A stretch of 64,000 nucleotides of DNA from Nitrincola tapanii (GCF_008368715.1 NZ_SMRS01000004.1:1-64000); one strand, 5' to 3'; numbered from the stretch's first letter, positions 23,780 to 33,030 are shown. The notes: generated by a model not told the origin, from the letters alone. Numbers and translations: made by a program.

Positions 23780-24232
23780 ATGGCACGTTTTCTGTTTCTG
23801 GTTGGTTCGGTCTATGGCAACAGTAGTTCGGTTGCGGAGGAATGCTCAGAGTGGTTGCGCAGCCGTGGACATGCGGCTGAGGTGTTTAATACCGCCAGCT
23901 TACAAGATCTGGCATCCGACCCAGAAGCCATATTGATGGTCTGTACCTCAACCACAGGTGATGGTGAGTTACCGGACAATATCTATCCGCTTTACCAGGC
24001 TTTACGCGAAGAGTTTCCTCTGATGCCGGAGCGGCGTTATGCAGTGATTGCTTTGGGAGACAGCTCTTATGAGCGTTTTGCGGATGCTGGTAAACAGATG
24101 GACGAGCTGCTCACCGAGTTGCAAGCGCGTCGCATCGGTGAGCCGCTCTTTGTGGATGCCTGTGAAACGGCTGATCCTGAAGGGGAGGCGCTGGCTTGGT
24201 TAAAAGAGTGGATGGCCGAGCTGGAGGCTTAA
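23780..24232 (+). CDS. MioC-like flavodoxin
   Basis: A 150-residue flavodoxin-fold protein. FMN phosphate-binding loop GSVYGNSSSVAEE at 9-21, CTSTTGDGELPDNIYPLY at about 54-71 and ALGDSSYERFADAGKQMD at about 94-111 are the three FMN-contact segments. This corresponds to MioC-type short flavodoxins, which carry electrons, in E. coli for biotin synthase. The ATG at 23780 has a GGAG site 9 nt upstream; earlier in-frame codons would add a non-family extension. It is transcribed divergently from the Zur-box GTPase. The redox partner is unknown. Confidence 0.85.
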   Translation: MARFLFLVGSVYGNSSSVAEECSEWLRSRGHAAEVFNTASLQDLASDPEAILMVCTSTTGDGELPDNIYPLYQALREEFPLMPERRYAVIALGDSSYERFADAGKQMDELLTELQARRIGEPLFVDACETADPEGEALAWLKEWMAELEA

Positions 24233-24250
24233 GGGCGTAGAGACTACACC

Positions 24251-24274
24251 CTTAGCGTCTTAGCGTCTTAGCGT
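24251..24274. repeat. Three perfect 8-bp tandem repeats
   Basis: CTTAGCGT occurs three times in a row. The third copy overlaps the last codons of the minus-strand nitroreductase. Possibly a slippage product; no function is evident. Confidence 0.8.
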
Positions 24275-25005
24275 CTCAGAAAGCCTTTCTTCTGTAAAAA
24301 GGGCAGCATATGTGGGCGTGCTTCTTTCACCAGCATGCCCGAGATCTGCTCACTCCAGCTCATCTCTTTATTATTACCTGTGCGCTGGCGATAGTAAGTC
24401 CGCACCTCTTCGTCATAAGCCTGAATGGCCGCACGATCGTCTTGATCCGAATAACGTTCCTGTTTGAGAACAACCGAAACCGGTAAGCGTGGCTTCACTT
24501 CTGGATTTTGGTCGGGGTAACCCAAGCAGAGGCCAAAAACAGGATAGACCAGTTCTGGCAGCTCCAGCAGTTCACTGACACGCTCAATCTGATTGCGTAA
24601 GCCACCGATATAAACAGCCCCCAGTCCGAGTGATTCAGCGGCAATCACTAGATTCTGTGCAAAGAGGCCACAATCGAGTGATGCGGTTAAAAACTGCTCG
24701 GTAAAACCACTGAGCATATCGGCTTGATGCAGATCACAGGCTAATTGATGACGATGCATATCGGCACAAAAAACCAGAAAAACGGGAGCGCTGGCCACAT
24801 AGGCCTGATGACCCGAACATTCAGCCAGTTGTGCGCGGGTGTCTGGATTTTGGATTTGAATGACCGTGCACGCCTGGATAAAACTCGAGGTTGCTGCGGC
24901 TTGTCCCGCTTCTATCAGGGTGTTGATCACCTCGGCGGGTAGGGGCTCGGCGGTGAATTTGCGAATGGAACGGTGTTGTTTCAATAAATCAATGATTGGA
25001 TTCAT
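24268..25005 (-). CDS. nfsA: NfsA-like NAD(P)H-dependent flavin nitroreductase
   Basis: A 245-residue protein of the NfsA/FRP branch: HRSIRKF near residue 11 and AATSSFIQ at about 40 bind FMN; LGLGAVYIGG and GLCLGYPDQNPEVKPRLP are typical of the family. It reduces nitroaromatics and quinones by two electrons with NADPH. ATG 25005 is preferred over 25026 because AGGA lies 7 nt upstream and the protein then starts like E. coli NfsA. It is the third gene of a minus-strand operon, 17 bp after the PRPP-synthase-like gene. Its link to nucleotide metabolism is not obvious. Confidence 0.82.
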   Translation of the reverse strand: MNPIIDLLKQHRSIRKFTAEPLPAEVINTLIEAGQAAATSSFIQACTVIQIQNPDTRAQLAECSGHQAYVASAPVFLVFCADMHRHQLACDLHQADMLSGFTEQFLTASLDCGLFAQNLVIAAESLGLGAVYIGGLRNQIERVSELLELPELVYPVFGLCLGYPDQNPEVKPRLPVSVVLKQERYSDQDDRAAIQAYDEEVRTYYRQRTGNNKEMSWSEQISGMLVKEARPHMLPFLQKKGFLRR

Positions 25006-25022
25006 CAGAGGTCCTGGAGTTT

Positions 25023-25904
25023 TCATCGCATCAAATTTTTGACAGCCTGCGCCAGTGCAGGAGCTATTTCAATGGCATTACTGATATGTGGGATGGATTC
25101 AGAGGTCAGAACTTGGGCTTGCTGACTCAGACGCTCATAGGCATCACCGGCAAACAGGCCATGGACACCGATCGCCGTGGCTGAGTTGAGTCCTTGGTCT
25201 TGTAAGTGTGTCAGGGTTTCCAGCAGTGTGCGCCCACTGGAGATAATGTCATCCACTAAGACGGCATCATAGCCCGCATAGGCCTCCAATTCTGGTGTTG
25301 AGATATCGACCTGGTAATCACCATGACGCTGTTTTTCCAGGATCTGATAGGGTGCTTGCGCAAGACGTGCGACTTCGCTGACCCATTGTTCACTTTCACT
25401 ATCGGGGCCTATCAGCAAGGGTTGCTTCAGGTGTGTGTGAATCCAGTGCGCGATCAGGGGGGCCGCACTGACCACCTCTGTTGGGATGGAGTAGATCTCG
25501 GATAACGAGTGATAACGGTGCAGATGCGGATCGAGCGTGACTAATGCATCCACATGGCTAGAGAGTAAGCGAGCAAAAGGACGTGAACTGACGCATTCTC
25601 CAGCTTGAAAACGCTTATCCTGACGCATATAAGCTAAATAGGGCGTGACTAGGATGACTTGAGTCGCACCCAACTCTTTTAAGGTATCAGCGAGAAACAA
25701 CAGGCGCAGGATCTTTTCATCTGGATGAAATAGATTGCAAAAGAGAATGCAGGGGCGCTCAAGCTGTTCATCCAGCACGCGTAGGTAGGTTTCTCCATCC
25801 GGAAAGTGGCGTATTTCCAGGCTGCCAATCTCGGCATTTAAGGCCTGAGCCAATTGAGCGGCCAGTGCGCTATCCGAGTCGAGGTTATACACCAGAGGTT
25901 TCAT
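25023..25904 (-). CDS. Ribose-phosphate pyrophosphokinase-like (PRPP synthase) enzyme
   Basis: A 293-residue PRPP-synthase family protein, shorter than the housekeeping enzyme (about 315) and diverged. FPDGETYLRV near residue 34, the ATP-site RQDKRFQAGE at about 97 and DPHLHRY at about 126 are present. The PRPP loop reads VLVDDIISSGRTLLETL. It transfers pyrophosphate from ATP to C1 of a ribose phosphate. Its start overlaps the stop of the AMP-phosphorylase-like gene by four bases, so the two act together. That suggests it works on sugar phosphate released from nucleotides; whether the substrate is ribose 5-phosphate or ribose 1,5-bisphosphate is open. A standard prs gene is expected elsewhere. 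Confidence 0.82.
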   Translation of the reverse strand: MKPLVYNLDSDSALAAQLAQALNAEIGSLEIRHFPDGETYLRVLDEQLERPCILFCNLFHPDEKILRLLFLADTLKELGATQVILVTPYLAYMRQDKRFQAGECVSSRPFARLLSSHVDALVTLDPHLHRYHSLSEIYSIPTEVVSAAPLIAHWIHTHLKQPLLIGPDSESEQWVSEVARLAQAPYQILEKQRHGDYQVDISTPELEAYAGYDAVLVDDIISSGRTLLETLTHLQDQGLNSATAIGVHGLFAGDAYERLSQQAQVLTSESIPHISNAIEIAPALAQAVKNLMR

Positions 25905-27445
25905 TCGACGTTATCCTCAATAGGGTTGCAGGCATGGATGCGGATGATATGAGGGTGTTCCTGCAGAAAATCAACCGCATAGTTCAACTCCCCGGCACTT
26001 TCGGCATGGATGGTGAGGAGTGGCATACTCTCTTCGACACGATCGCCGAGTTTAACGTGAATCTCAACCCCTGCCGCAGGATCGGCTGGTGCACCGGCCA
26101 GTTTGGCAATTTTAGCCAGTTGGCGATTGTCGATTTCCACCACCAGGCCTTGATGATGAGCGATCAAAGCATAACGATAGGGGGCTAGAGGGGGTGTCTT
26201 TAATCCACCTTGTGCCGAACAAATGGCCATAAACTTGTTCCAAGCGGCTCCAGATTCCAGCATCTTCAAGGCTAAGGTTTTACCTTCGCCGGGTTTCAGG
26301 GGTTGTACCATCTCTAACATGGCCGCTGCTAAACACACGGCACGCTGCTTTAAATCCTCGGGCGCATCAGGGTGGTTTTGTAAAACACTGAGCAGATCGC
26401 GGGCTTCCAGCGCCGGGCCAATGCCGCGGCCAACCGGCTGGCGACCATCGGTACACAAGATGCGCAGATGAAGGCCTAAGCGTTCGGCGACCGATAAAAA
26501 ACTGCGGCTGAGTTTGTCCGCCGCTTCTTGGCTGCGGACCTTGGCGGTGGGGCCGACCGGAATATCAATCAGTACATGGGTTGCGCCGGCCGCAATTTTT
26601 TTAGATAGAACGGACGCGATGAGCTGGCCTTCGCTGTCAATATCCAGTGCGCGTTCTACTTGGATCAGCAAGTCATCCGCTGGGCTGAGTTTCACTGATC
26701 CTCCCCAGGCGAGACAGCCGCCGACCCGTCCGACCACGTCGCGCATCTCATCTAAGGAAAGACTCACTTGCGTTAAGGTTTCCATAGTGTCGGCGGTGCC
26801 AGCAGGTGAGGTGATCGCTCTTGAGGAGGTTTTCGGTACGGTCAAACCACAGGCGGTGAGAATCGAAATCACGATTGGGGTCGTGCGATTACCGGGTAAG
26901 CCACCGACACAGTGCTTATCTAAAACGATCGGAAGTTGCCAGTCGATGCGGCTACCGGAGTCCACCATGGCTTGGGTTAAAGAGGTGATCTCATCGTCAT
27001 CAAGCTTGTCATCACCGCAGGCGGTAATAAACGCGGCGAGTTGTACTTCGGAATAGCGGCCTTCGACAATATCATGAATGATCTCCTGAAAAGCTTCAGG
27101 CTTCAGGTGATGCCCAAAGACCTTTGCTCGCACATGCGACATGGATTGCACGGGTTTAGGATGTGATAACCAAATCGGCGCATCCGTCTCGATACCAAAG
27201 CGCAGCCAGGCAGCTTCGGAAAATCCGACTTCATCTTCTTTCAACAGATCACTGGTGATGATGTTTAAGGAGGCAATGATATGTTTGTCATCGGTACTGG
27301 TCGCCAGAATACGTGACAGGCTTTCAAAGCCCTCGGAGCGGCAGACTGGACTGTCGGCGCGCAGGTAGAGGGTCGGTTCGTGATGGGTATCTATCCCTAA
27401 GCGCCTTGCACGCAACGGAGCCATGCGTTCTGGAATGAAAATCAT
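25901..27445 (-). CDS. AMP phosphorylase-like enzyme (thymidine phosphorylase superfamily)
   Basis: A 514-residue protein. Length and the extra N-terminal domain (about 80 residues) fit archaeal-type AMP phosphorylases, not the 440-residue DeoA. The signature SRAITSPAGTADTME replaces the DeoA SGRGLGHTGGT-type motif and is diagnostic of the AMP group. KHCVGGLPGNRTTPI is the phosphate/nucleotide site. The expected reaction is NMP + phosphate to free base + ribose 1,5-bisphosphate. Met at 27445 is chosen for its GAGAGG site; TTG 27472 and ATG 27454 are less likely. It heads the operon with the PRPP-synthase-like gene. In archaea this enzyme feeds type III RubisCO; no RubisCO or R15P isomerase is seen here. 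Confidence 0.85.
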   Translation of the reverse strand: MIFIPERMAPLRARRLGIDTHHEPTLYLRADSPVCRSEGFESLSRILATSTDDKHIIASLNIITSDLLKEDEVGFSEAAWLRFGIETDAPIWLSHPKPVQSMSHVRAKVFGHHLKPEAFQEIIHDIVEGRYSEVQLAAFITACGDDKLDDDEITSLTQAMVDSGSRIDWQLPIVLDKHCVGGLPGNRTTPIVISILTACGLTVPKTSSRAITSPAGTADTMETLTQVSLSLDEMRDVVGRVGGCLAWGGSVKLSPADDLLIQVERALDIDSEGQLIASVLSKKIAAGATHVLIDIPVGPTAKVRSQEAADKLSRSFLSVAERLGLHLRILCTDGRQPVGRGIGPALEARDLLSVLQNHPDAPEDLKQRAVCLAAAMLEMVQPLKPGEGKTLALKMLESGAAWNKFMAICSAQGGLKTPPLAPYRYALIAHHQGLVVEIDNRQLAKIAKLAGAPADPAAGVEIHVKLGDRVEESMPLLTIHAESAGELNYAVDFLQEHPHIIRIHACNPIEDNVE

Positions 27446-27647
27446 GAGGGGCATCCTCTCGTTGGACAGCAAGTCTCTATTTTTTAATCTTAGTTTTAGT
27501 CTAAGGAAACTTCCGCTTTGAGGCGAGTCCTATACATCATTCATCCGAATCTACGGGCGCGTCCTAGATAGCCCTGAGGGTGCCTTTGCACAAACCAACT
27601 GCTAGAATCGCGCAAAGCCGAGATTGCTGACAGGAAAAAATAGAATT

Positions 27648-28502
27648 ATGGAACGTCGTTACCGATTGGTGTTGTCTTGTCCCGACCGTGTTGGCATCGT
27701 GTCGATGGTCAGTAACTTTATTTCGAGTCATGGTGGCTCAATTGCGGATGCGAATCAGCATTCTGATCCTGGCTCAGGCTATTTTTTTATGCGTGTCGAA
27801 ATCAGTGCCGCGACGCTACCCTTTACCTTAGATCAACTGAAAGAAGCCTTTGCACCGATTGGTCATTCGTTCCAGATGGAGTGGGATATTACAGACTCCA
27901 ACCGTCCTAAGCGTGTGATCTTGATGGCGAGCCGGGAGTCGCACTGTTTAGCGGATCTTCTCTATCGTTATCACAGTGAAGAGTTATTCTGTGAAATTCC
28001 TTGTGTGATCTCTAACCATGACAAGCTACGCAGTATGGTGGAGTGGCATGGCATTCCCTATTACCACCTGGCCGTGGATCCTGCCAATAAACAACCGCAC
28101 TTTGAACAGGTGGAAAGTCTGATTGCTGAGCATCAAGCCGATGTAGTTGTGTTGGCGCGTTATATGCAGATTTTGCCGCCCAAATTGTGTGATCACTATC
28201 CGCATCGCATCATTAATATACATCACAGTTTCTTACCCTCCTTTGCCGGTGCCAAGCCCTATCATCAGGCTCATGAGCGTGGTGTGAAATTGATTGGTGC
28301 CACTTGCCACTATGTTACTCAGGATCTTGATGCCGGCCCGATTATTGATCAGGATGTCACACGTATTAGTCATCGCGATCATCCTGAAGATATGGTGCGT
28401 TTAGGACGTGATGTTGAAAAGTCGGTGTTGGCGCGCGGCTTACGTTGGCATCTGGAAGATCGTGTTTTGGTGCATGGCAACAAAACAGTGGTTTTTGCTT
28501 AA
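27648..28502 (+). CDS. purU: Formyltetrahydrofolate deformylase
   Basis: A 284-residue protein with an N-terminal ACT domain (about 5-85) and a formyltransferase-type catalytic domain. The folate-site block IINIHHSFLPSFAGAKPYHQA and the catalytic Asp region QDLDAGPIIDQD are intact. It hydrolyses 10-formyl-THF to formate and THF, balancing one-carbon pools and supplying formate for PurT; the ACT domain senses methionine/glycine in E. coli. ATG 27648 gives the family start (MERRYRLVLSCPDRVGIV). Divergent from the AMP-phosphorylase operon. Confidence 0.95.
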   Translation: MERRYRLVLSCPDRVGIVSMVSNFISSHGGSIADANQHSDPGSGYFFMRVEISAATLPFTLDQLKEAFAPIGHSFQMEWDITDSNRPKRVILMASRESHCLADLLYRYHSEELFCEIPCVISNHDKLRSMVEWHGIPYYHLAVDPANKQPHFEQVESLIAEHQADVVVLARYMQILPPKLCDHYPHRIINIHHSFLPSFAGAKPYHQAHERGVKLIGATCHYVTQDLDAGPIIDQDVTRISHRDHPEDMVRLGRDVEKSVLARGLRWHLEDRVLVHGNKTVVFA

Positions 28503-28626
28503 ATCTAAATACGGGTGGTGCGTCTAGACAGCGGAAAAAATACGCTACACTCTAAGCAAGAACCCAAAATAATAAGAGCAGTCAGCGCTTAGTGATCTGC
28601 TCAAACGGCAAACAAAGGAGAGGACC

Positions 28627-29040
28627 ATGCTGAGATCTGTGAAAGCTCAGGATTATATGGCAACCAAGCTGGTGACCTTTAAACCCACTACCGATCTGTT
28701 TGTAGCGATTAATGCATTGCGCGAATATAACCTTTCCGGTACGCCGGTCGTGGACGATGAGGGTTCTCTGGTCGGAATCTTGTCCGAGGTGGATTGCTTG
28801 CGCGCCATATTGAGCCAGACCTATCATGAACAGGAAATGGGCAGTGGGGGGCATGTGGGTGATTTTATGACGGCAAACGTTGATACAGTTCCACATGATG
28901 CCGATATTATTGCTGTGTCCAGTATGTTCATTGAAAGAGGGCGGCGCAGCCTGCCTGTTGTTAAAGCAGGTAAGTTGGTGGGCATGATTACCCGTAGTGA
29001 TGTTTTAAGAGCGGTAGAAGACTTTGCAAAAGATGGTTAA
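28627..29040 (+). CDS. Two-CBS-domain protein
   Basis: A 137-residue protein made only of a CBS pair: first at about 8-65 (SGTPVVDDEGSLVGILSEVD), second at about 78-133 (RRSLPVVKAGKLVGMITRSDVL). Such pairs bind adenine nucleotides (AMP, ATP, SAM) as sensors. A strong AAGGAGAGG site precedes the ATG, and a GAGCAG/CTGCTC hairpin lies in the leader at about 28577-28603. There is no catalytic domain, so it probably regulates a partner. The DnaT-like gene starts 48 bp later and may be co-transcribed. Confidence 0.85.
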   Translation: MLRSVKAQDYMATKLVTFKPTTDLFVAINALREYNLSGTPVVDDEGSLVGILSEVDCLRAILSQTYHEQEMGSGGHVGDFMTANVDTVPHDADIIAVSSMFIERGRRSLPVVKAGKLVGMITRSDVLRAVEDFAKDG

Positions 29041-29088
29041 TCGGCAAGATAGATGGGTAGAAATGGCCAGGCGGTTTGAGGTGAAAAC

Positions 29089-29925
29089 ATGAACGACTGG
29101 CCTGAAATGCCTATCCAGGTGTTGCCCTCTTTAATACGGCGCCTCGGAACTGACGAGGCGTTGTTGCTTTCAGTGTTACACCAGTATGCCGGCTATCATG
29201 CGCTGGGCACTCAAGAGCCGCCTGAATGCGTATTGGCATTGAATCAGTGGCGGGCTTTAGCGGATTTCTGGGATGAAAATAAGCACTGGGCGATTGCGCA
29301 GAGCTTGGTACGTCAACAGGTCTTAAGGCTTGAGCAGCACTCAGGGCGGGTGCGTTTTACACTCTTGTCTTGGCCTATTACCGACACAACACCCACGGCT
29401 GCGACTTTACCGGTCTACTCCGCACCGCCACCGAGTCGTCATCCGCCATTACAACCCGAGCCTCGCCCTACACCCAGTGCAACCCTATCTGCGCGTGGGC
29501 CGGCTCCGACTTTTGGTGGGCATTCGGGTTGGCGTCATCAGAAGGACGAGTTGCAGGCTCTGTTTGATGAGCATGAGCAGCGCAATCGACGTATGCTTGC
29601 CATGCACCTAGGTTGGCAGCCTTCTACAATGTTCTTTGAACTCCTGCCTCGACATGCGATCCCTGAAAGTTTTGCGCGGGAATGTCTGGATGAGTTTGTG
29701 CTCTACTGGATGGATCAAGATAAGCGTGAAAGCAACTGGGACCAGAAGTTTCTCGGTTGGGTTAAACGAGAGTGGGTAAAGCGTCAAGCACGTGAAGCTC
29801 GAGAGCAGCGATTCGAAACATCTAATACGATGAGTAAAACGGATGAAAACACCCGACGAGATACTCGCGAAAACCGAAAACGGGTTACCGCGGCCATCAT
29901 GGATATCAAGGACACCGACTGGTAA
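29089..29925 (+). CDS. DnaT-like primosomal protein
   Basis: A 278-residue protein with an N-terminal helical domain (about 1-105), a proline-rich linker (about 105-140) and a C-terminal block LGWQPSTMFFELL...FVLYWMDQDKRESNWDQKFLGWVKREW (about 178-232) matching the DnaT C-terminal ssDNA-binding domain. DnaT helps load the replicative helicase during restart. It overlaps the next gene, a lambda-P-like helicase loader, by 83 bp, so the two form a primosome pair. DnaT proper is known mainly in enterics; this larger relative suggests an old phage-derived acquisition. Confidence 0.75.
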   Translation: MNDWPEMPIQVLPSLIRRLGTDEALLLSVLHQYAGYHALGTQEPPECVLALNQWRALADFWDENKHWAIAQSLVRQQVLRLEQHSGRVRFTLLSWPITDTTPTAATLPVYSAPPPSRHPPLQPEPRPTPSATLSARGPAPTFGGHSGWRHQKDELQALFDEHEQRNRRMLAMHLGWQPSTMFFELLPRHAIPESFARECLDEFVLYWMDQDKRESNWDQKFLGWVKREWVKRQAREAREQRFETSNTMSKTDENTRRDTRENRKRVTAAIMDIKDTDW

Positions 29926-30661
29926 GGCGCATTCGGCGCAGCCCCGTTCTTCATCTCAAGGCCTTTCCGAATCCACCAAAACGCTGGTGAATATGATCTT
30001 TGCCCGCTTTATGGCAATTTATGGGCATAAGTTTAAAAGTTGTTTTGAAACGCAAGATGAATTGCGTCTGGCTAAGCGGGAGTGGGCTTTGAGCCTAGAG
30101 GGCTTTAGTGAAGCTGAGTTGGTCAGCGCAGTGAATCGCTGTAAAGATAGCCTAGCTTGGATGCCAAGTATTGCTGAGTTCCTGGCGTTATTGCGTGAGC
30201 AGCGCGGTGAGCTGGGCCTGCCGAGTGCTCACCAAGCCTATCGTGAGGCGTGTTTACATGCAGAGCATCCAAGTCAGCATCGCTGGAGCCACCCGATTGT
30301 GTATCTGGCGGGTAAGGAAACGGGCTGGTTTGAGCTGCGCGGTGAAGATGAGGCTCAGGTGTTTCCACAGTTTGATTATGTGTATCAACTGTTGGTGCAG
30401 CGCGTTCAGCAGGGAGAGGAGATTGAGATGCCCCTGCCAAAGGCCTTGCCTGATCAGCGTGAAGTCACCGTGGCGCGCTTTATTCAGGCCTTTGCGCAGA
30501 CCCATGGTCTGGCCGATGACGTAGCGGCCAGTTTATTGTATTACTTGACTAAACCCTTGGGGAGTCGAGTACGTGAACGCTTGCATCAGCAGGCGCAAAC
30601 CCAGGCGGAGGCACTGGGTTTGAAGTTGCTCTTACCCAAGCAGGTCGATTCAGTGAGCTGA
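29843..30661 (+). CDS. Replication protein P-like helicase loader
   Basis: A 272-residue protein related to the phage lambda P family: FARFMAIYGHKFKSCFETQDELRLAKREWALSL at about 52-84 followed by EAELVSAVNRCKDSLAWMPSIAEFLALL is the characteristic start, in which P-type proteins grip DnaB. No AAA+ motifs are present, so it is not DnaC-like. The start at 29843 lies inside the DnaT-like gene; a later Met at 29993 would remove 50 residues, and I cannot decide with certainty. There are no phage genes around, so this is a fixed chromosomal copy, likely used in replication restart or initiation. Confidence 0.72.
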   Translation: MKTPDEILAKTENGLPRPSWISRTPTGKAHSAQPRSSSQGLSESTKTLVNMIFARFMAIYGHKFKSCFETQDELRLAKREWALSLEGFSEAELVSAVNRCKDSLAWMPSIAEFLALLREQRGELGLPSAHQAYREACLHAEHPSQHRWSHPIVYLAGKETGWFELRGEDEAQVFPQFDYVYQLLVQRVQQGEEIEMPLPKALPDQREVTVARFIQAFAQTHGLADDVAASLLYYLTKPLGSRVRERLHQQAQTQAEALGLKLLLPKQVDSVS

Positions 30662-31678
30662 GGTCGGTTGTAAAAAGGCACCAATCGCACTGCTCAGCAC
30701 TTGACTGCGCTGCGGGTCACGAAAGCTGGCCAGAATTAAACTGCGCAGCTTTGGCAGAAACATGAGATCGGTGAGTACTCGATTAAAGCCCAGCTGACCG
30801 GCTTTGCCCGCGGCAAGGCGCTCCAGAAACAACTGGAGAGTGCTGGGTTCCTGCAGGCTTTGGGTGCAGCGCGTCCCCAGCGCCAGAATCACCTCAGGCT
30901 CCAGTGCATAGTCTGAGTGCAACACGGCTTCAATCAGCTTTTGTTTGAGCGGCAGCTCGCGAGCGTTAGACAGTCCTCGTAACAGAGCGGCAATCACCTC
31001 GGGTAAGGCATGCGCCTGCATCTGCTGATCCAAGCACTGTTCCAGTGCTTGGAGGAGCTGAAAATCGGGCTCAACATGCTCAAGTTGGCGTGTCAGCATC
31101 TGCAAAGGCTCTGCTGGCAGCTGGGGTAAAATTCGGCAGAGGTGATCGAGATGGCTGGATTGATCTAGTCGCGCAAGATAGTCAGCGATGCCTTGCAGGC
31201 CCAGATCTGGCCAGGTGTCTAAAGGCAATTGGCCGCTTAAATAATCCTCTACCCTTTCGTAATACACGGATGCTGGGTTGGCCAGTATGCGTGTGGCTTG
31301 CGCATGAAAAGCCGCCATTTTTTCCGGATCAGGGGTAAATGCAAAGGGGTTGTCTTTTAAAGCATCGTCTTGCGCCTCAGCCGCCAGCGCATTTTGCAAG
31401 ATACGATTGACCAGATCATCACGAGCGGCCTGGATGAGGTAGCCTTGTTCATCCAGAGGTAATTTCAAGAACCAGATCATGCTTTGCTGTTTATCTTTGC
31501 TATTCCAAAGGAGCAGGCCGACCCAGGCTTGATGCAGAAAGGGTAGGGGGTAGGGGCATTGGTGCTGTTCAACCTGACGGAAAATGTCGGTCGAAAGCTT
31601 GCTCACACGTCGTCCCATATCAAAGAAGCGTAAGCGATTATCTTGGTGTTGCAGCAGATCGGTCAGCAATCTTTCCAT
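30650..31678 (-). CDS. DUF3549 family protein
   Basis: A 342-residue soluble, mostly helical protein with no signal peptide or catalytic motif. The beginning (LLQHQDNRLRFFDMGRRVSKL) and the motif WFLKLPLDEQGYLIQAARDDLVNRIL match the DUF3549 family of gammaproteobacteria, function unknown. The C-terminal half reads like HEAT/ARM-type helical repeats. Its stop codon lies 2 bp from the next gene's end of strand order (class II DAHP synthase precedes it on the minus strand with a 2-bp gap), so they are co-transcribed, and its end overlaps the convergent P-like gene by 12 bp. Confidence 0.7.
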   Translation of the reverse strand: MERLLTDLLQHQDNRLRFFDMGRRVSKLSTDIFRQVEQHQCPYPLPFLHQAWVGLLLWNSKDKQQSMIWFLKLPLDEQGYLIQAARDDLVNRILQNALAAEAQDDALKDNPFAFTPDPEKMAAFHAQATRILANPASVYYERVEDYLSGQLPLDTWPDLGLQGIADYLARLDQSSHLDHLCRILPQLPAEPLQMLTRQLEHVEPDFQLLQALEQCLDQQMQAHALPEVIAALLRGLSNARELPLKQKLIEAVLHSDYALEPEVILALGTRCTQSLQEPSTLQLFLERLAAGKAGQLGFNRVLTDLMFLPKLRSLILASFRDPQRSQVLSSAIGAFLQPTSAH

Positions 31679-31680
31679 TC

Positions 31681-33030
31681 TTAGCTCCTGGCTGCTTTCA
31701 GAGTGTCGGCGATGAGGAAGGCTAGCTCCAGTGCTTGATCAGCGTTCAGACGTGGGTCGCAATGCGTATGGTAACGATCCGCAAGATGAGCTTCCGTGAT
31801 GCAAAAAGCCCCACCAATACATTCGGTCACGGCATCGCCGGTCATCTCAAAATGAACACCGCCAGCGTAAGTGCCTTCGGCTTTATGCACCTCAAAGAAA
31901 CCTTTCATCTCTTTTAAAATGGCGTCCACACTACGTGTTTTATAGCCATTCGCGGCTTTGATGATATTGCCATGCATGGGATCACAGCTCCAAACCACGG
32001 GGTGGCCGGAGGCCTGTACGCCACGCACTAGAGGTGCTAGGTACTCTCCTACCTTTTCAGCGCCCATGCGTGCAATCAGTGTGATGCGGCCTGGGATACG
32101 GGTTGGATTGAGCTGATCTAGCAGCTTCAGTAGGGCCTCTATTTCGGCGCTTGGCCCAATCTTGATGCCGATCGGATTATGTACGCCACGCAGAAACTCG
32201 ACATGGGCGTGTTCGGGATCACGTGTGCGATCGCCGATCCAAAGCATATGCGCAGAACAATCGAACCAATCCCCGGTAAGGCTATCTTGGCGTGTTAAGG
32301 GCTCCTCGTAGTTCAGCAGTAGCGCTTCATGTGATGTGTATAGGCTGGTTTCATGCAGTTGCGGGGTGTTACTGGCATTGATCCCACAGGCTTCGATAAA
32401 AGCAAGTGCCTGGTCGATTTGATCGGCAAGCTGCTGATATTTTTCACCCTGAGGGCTCTTGGCTACGAAGCCCCGGTTCCACTGATGCACCTGATGCAGA
32501 TCTGCAAAACCACCGGCTGCAAAAGCACGCAGCAAATTTAAAGTGGCAGCAGATTGATGGTAAGCCTTGAGCATACGCTGGGGATCGGGCTGGCGTGCCG
32601 CATCGGTAAAAGCGATGTCATTAATAATGTCGCCACGGTAGCTCGGTAGCTCAATACCGTTTTGTACTTCCGTGCCTGCCGATCGGGGTTTAGCAAATTG
32701 GCCGGCAATACGACCAATTTTGACCACAGGGCTTTGGCCTGCAAAGGTCATGACCACCGCCATCTGCAGGAGCACTTGAAAGGCGTTACGGATTTTGTTG
32801 GCATTGAACTCTAAAAAACTTTCAGCACAATCCCCGCCTTGGAGTAGAAAGGCTTGGCCTTGAGCCACGCGTCCCAGTTGTTGAGTGAGTTCGCGAATTT
32901 CACCGGCAAAGACCAAGGGTGGCATCTGTTTAAGTTGCGCCTCTACATGGGCCAAAGCTTCAAGATCTGGGTAGGTGGGTTGCTGCAAAGCGGTTTTCTG
33001 CCGCCAGCTTTCTGGACTCCAGTTATGCAT
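31681..33030 (-). CDS. 3-deoxy-7-phosphoheptulonate synthase, class II
   Basis: A 449-residue plant-type (class II) DAHP synthase: [11 protein letters not shown] at about 62-72, [17 protein letters not shown] at about 100-116, and the metal/PEP-site blocks [11 protein letters not shown] and [18 protein letters not shown]. It joins PEP and erythrose 4-phosphate in the first step of aromatic amino-acid synthesis. Class II enzymes differ from AroF/G/H of E. coli in sequence and are common in pseudomonads and oceanospirilla. Upstream on the same strand is metR, 66 bp away. No leader peptide or Trp/Tyr-specific control is seen. Confidence 0.93.
   Translation of the reverse strand: MHNWSPESWRQKTALQQPTYPDLEALAHVEAQLKQMPPLVFAGEIRELTQQLGRVAQGQAFLLQGGDCAESFLEFNANKIRNAFQVLLQMAVVMTFAGQSPVVKIGRIAGQFAKPRSAGTEVQNGIELPSYRGDIINDIAFTDAARQPDPQRMLKAYHQSAATLNLLRAFAAGGFADLHQVHQWNRGFVAKSPQGEKYQQLADQIDQALAFIEACGINASNTPQLHETSLYTSHEALLLNYEEPLTRQDSLTGDWFDCSAHMLWIGDRTRDPEHAHVEFLRGVHNPIGIKIGPSAEIEALLKLLDQLNPTRIPGRITLIARMGAEKVGEYLAPLVRGVQASGHPVVWSCDPMHGNIIKAANGYKTRSVDAILKEMKGFFEVHKAEGTYAGGVHFEMTGDAVTECIGGAFCITEAHLADRYHTHCDPRLNADQALELAFLIADTLKAARS

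Noticed and set aside
26223-27056. Plus-strand frames opposite the AMP phosphorylase gene
   Set aside because: Serine-rich, low-information translations typical of the antisense of a coding region.
29330-29611. Alternative frames within the DnaT-like linker
   Set aside because: They follow from the proline-rich composition of the linker and show no family pattern.
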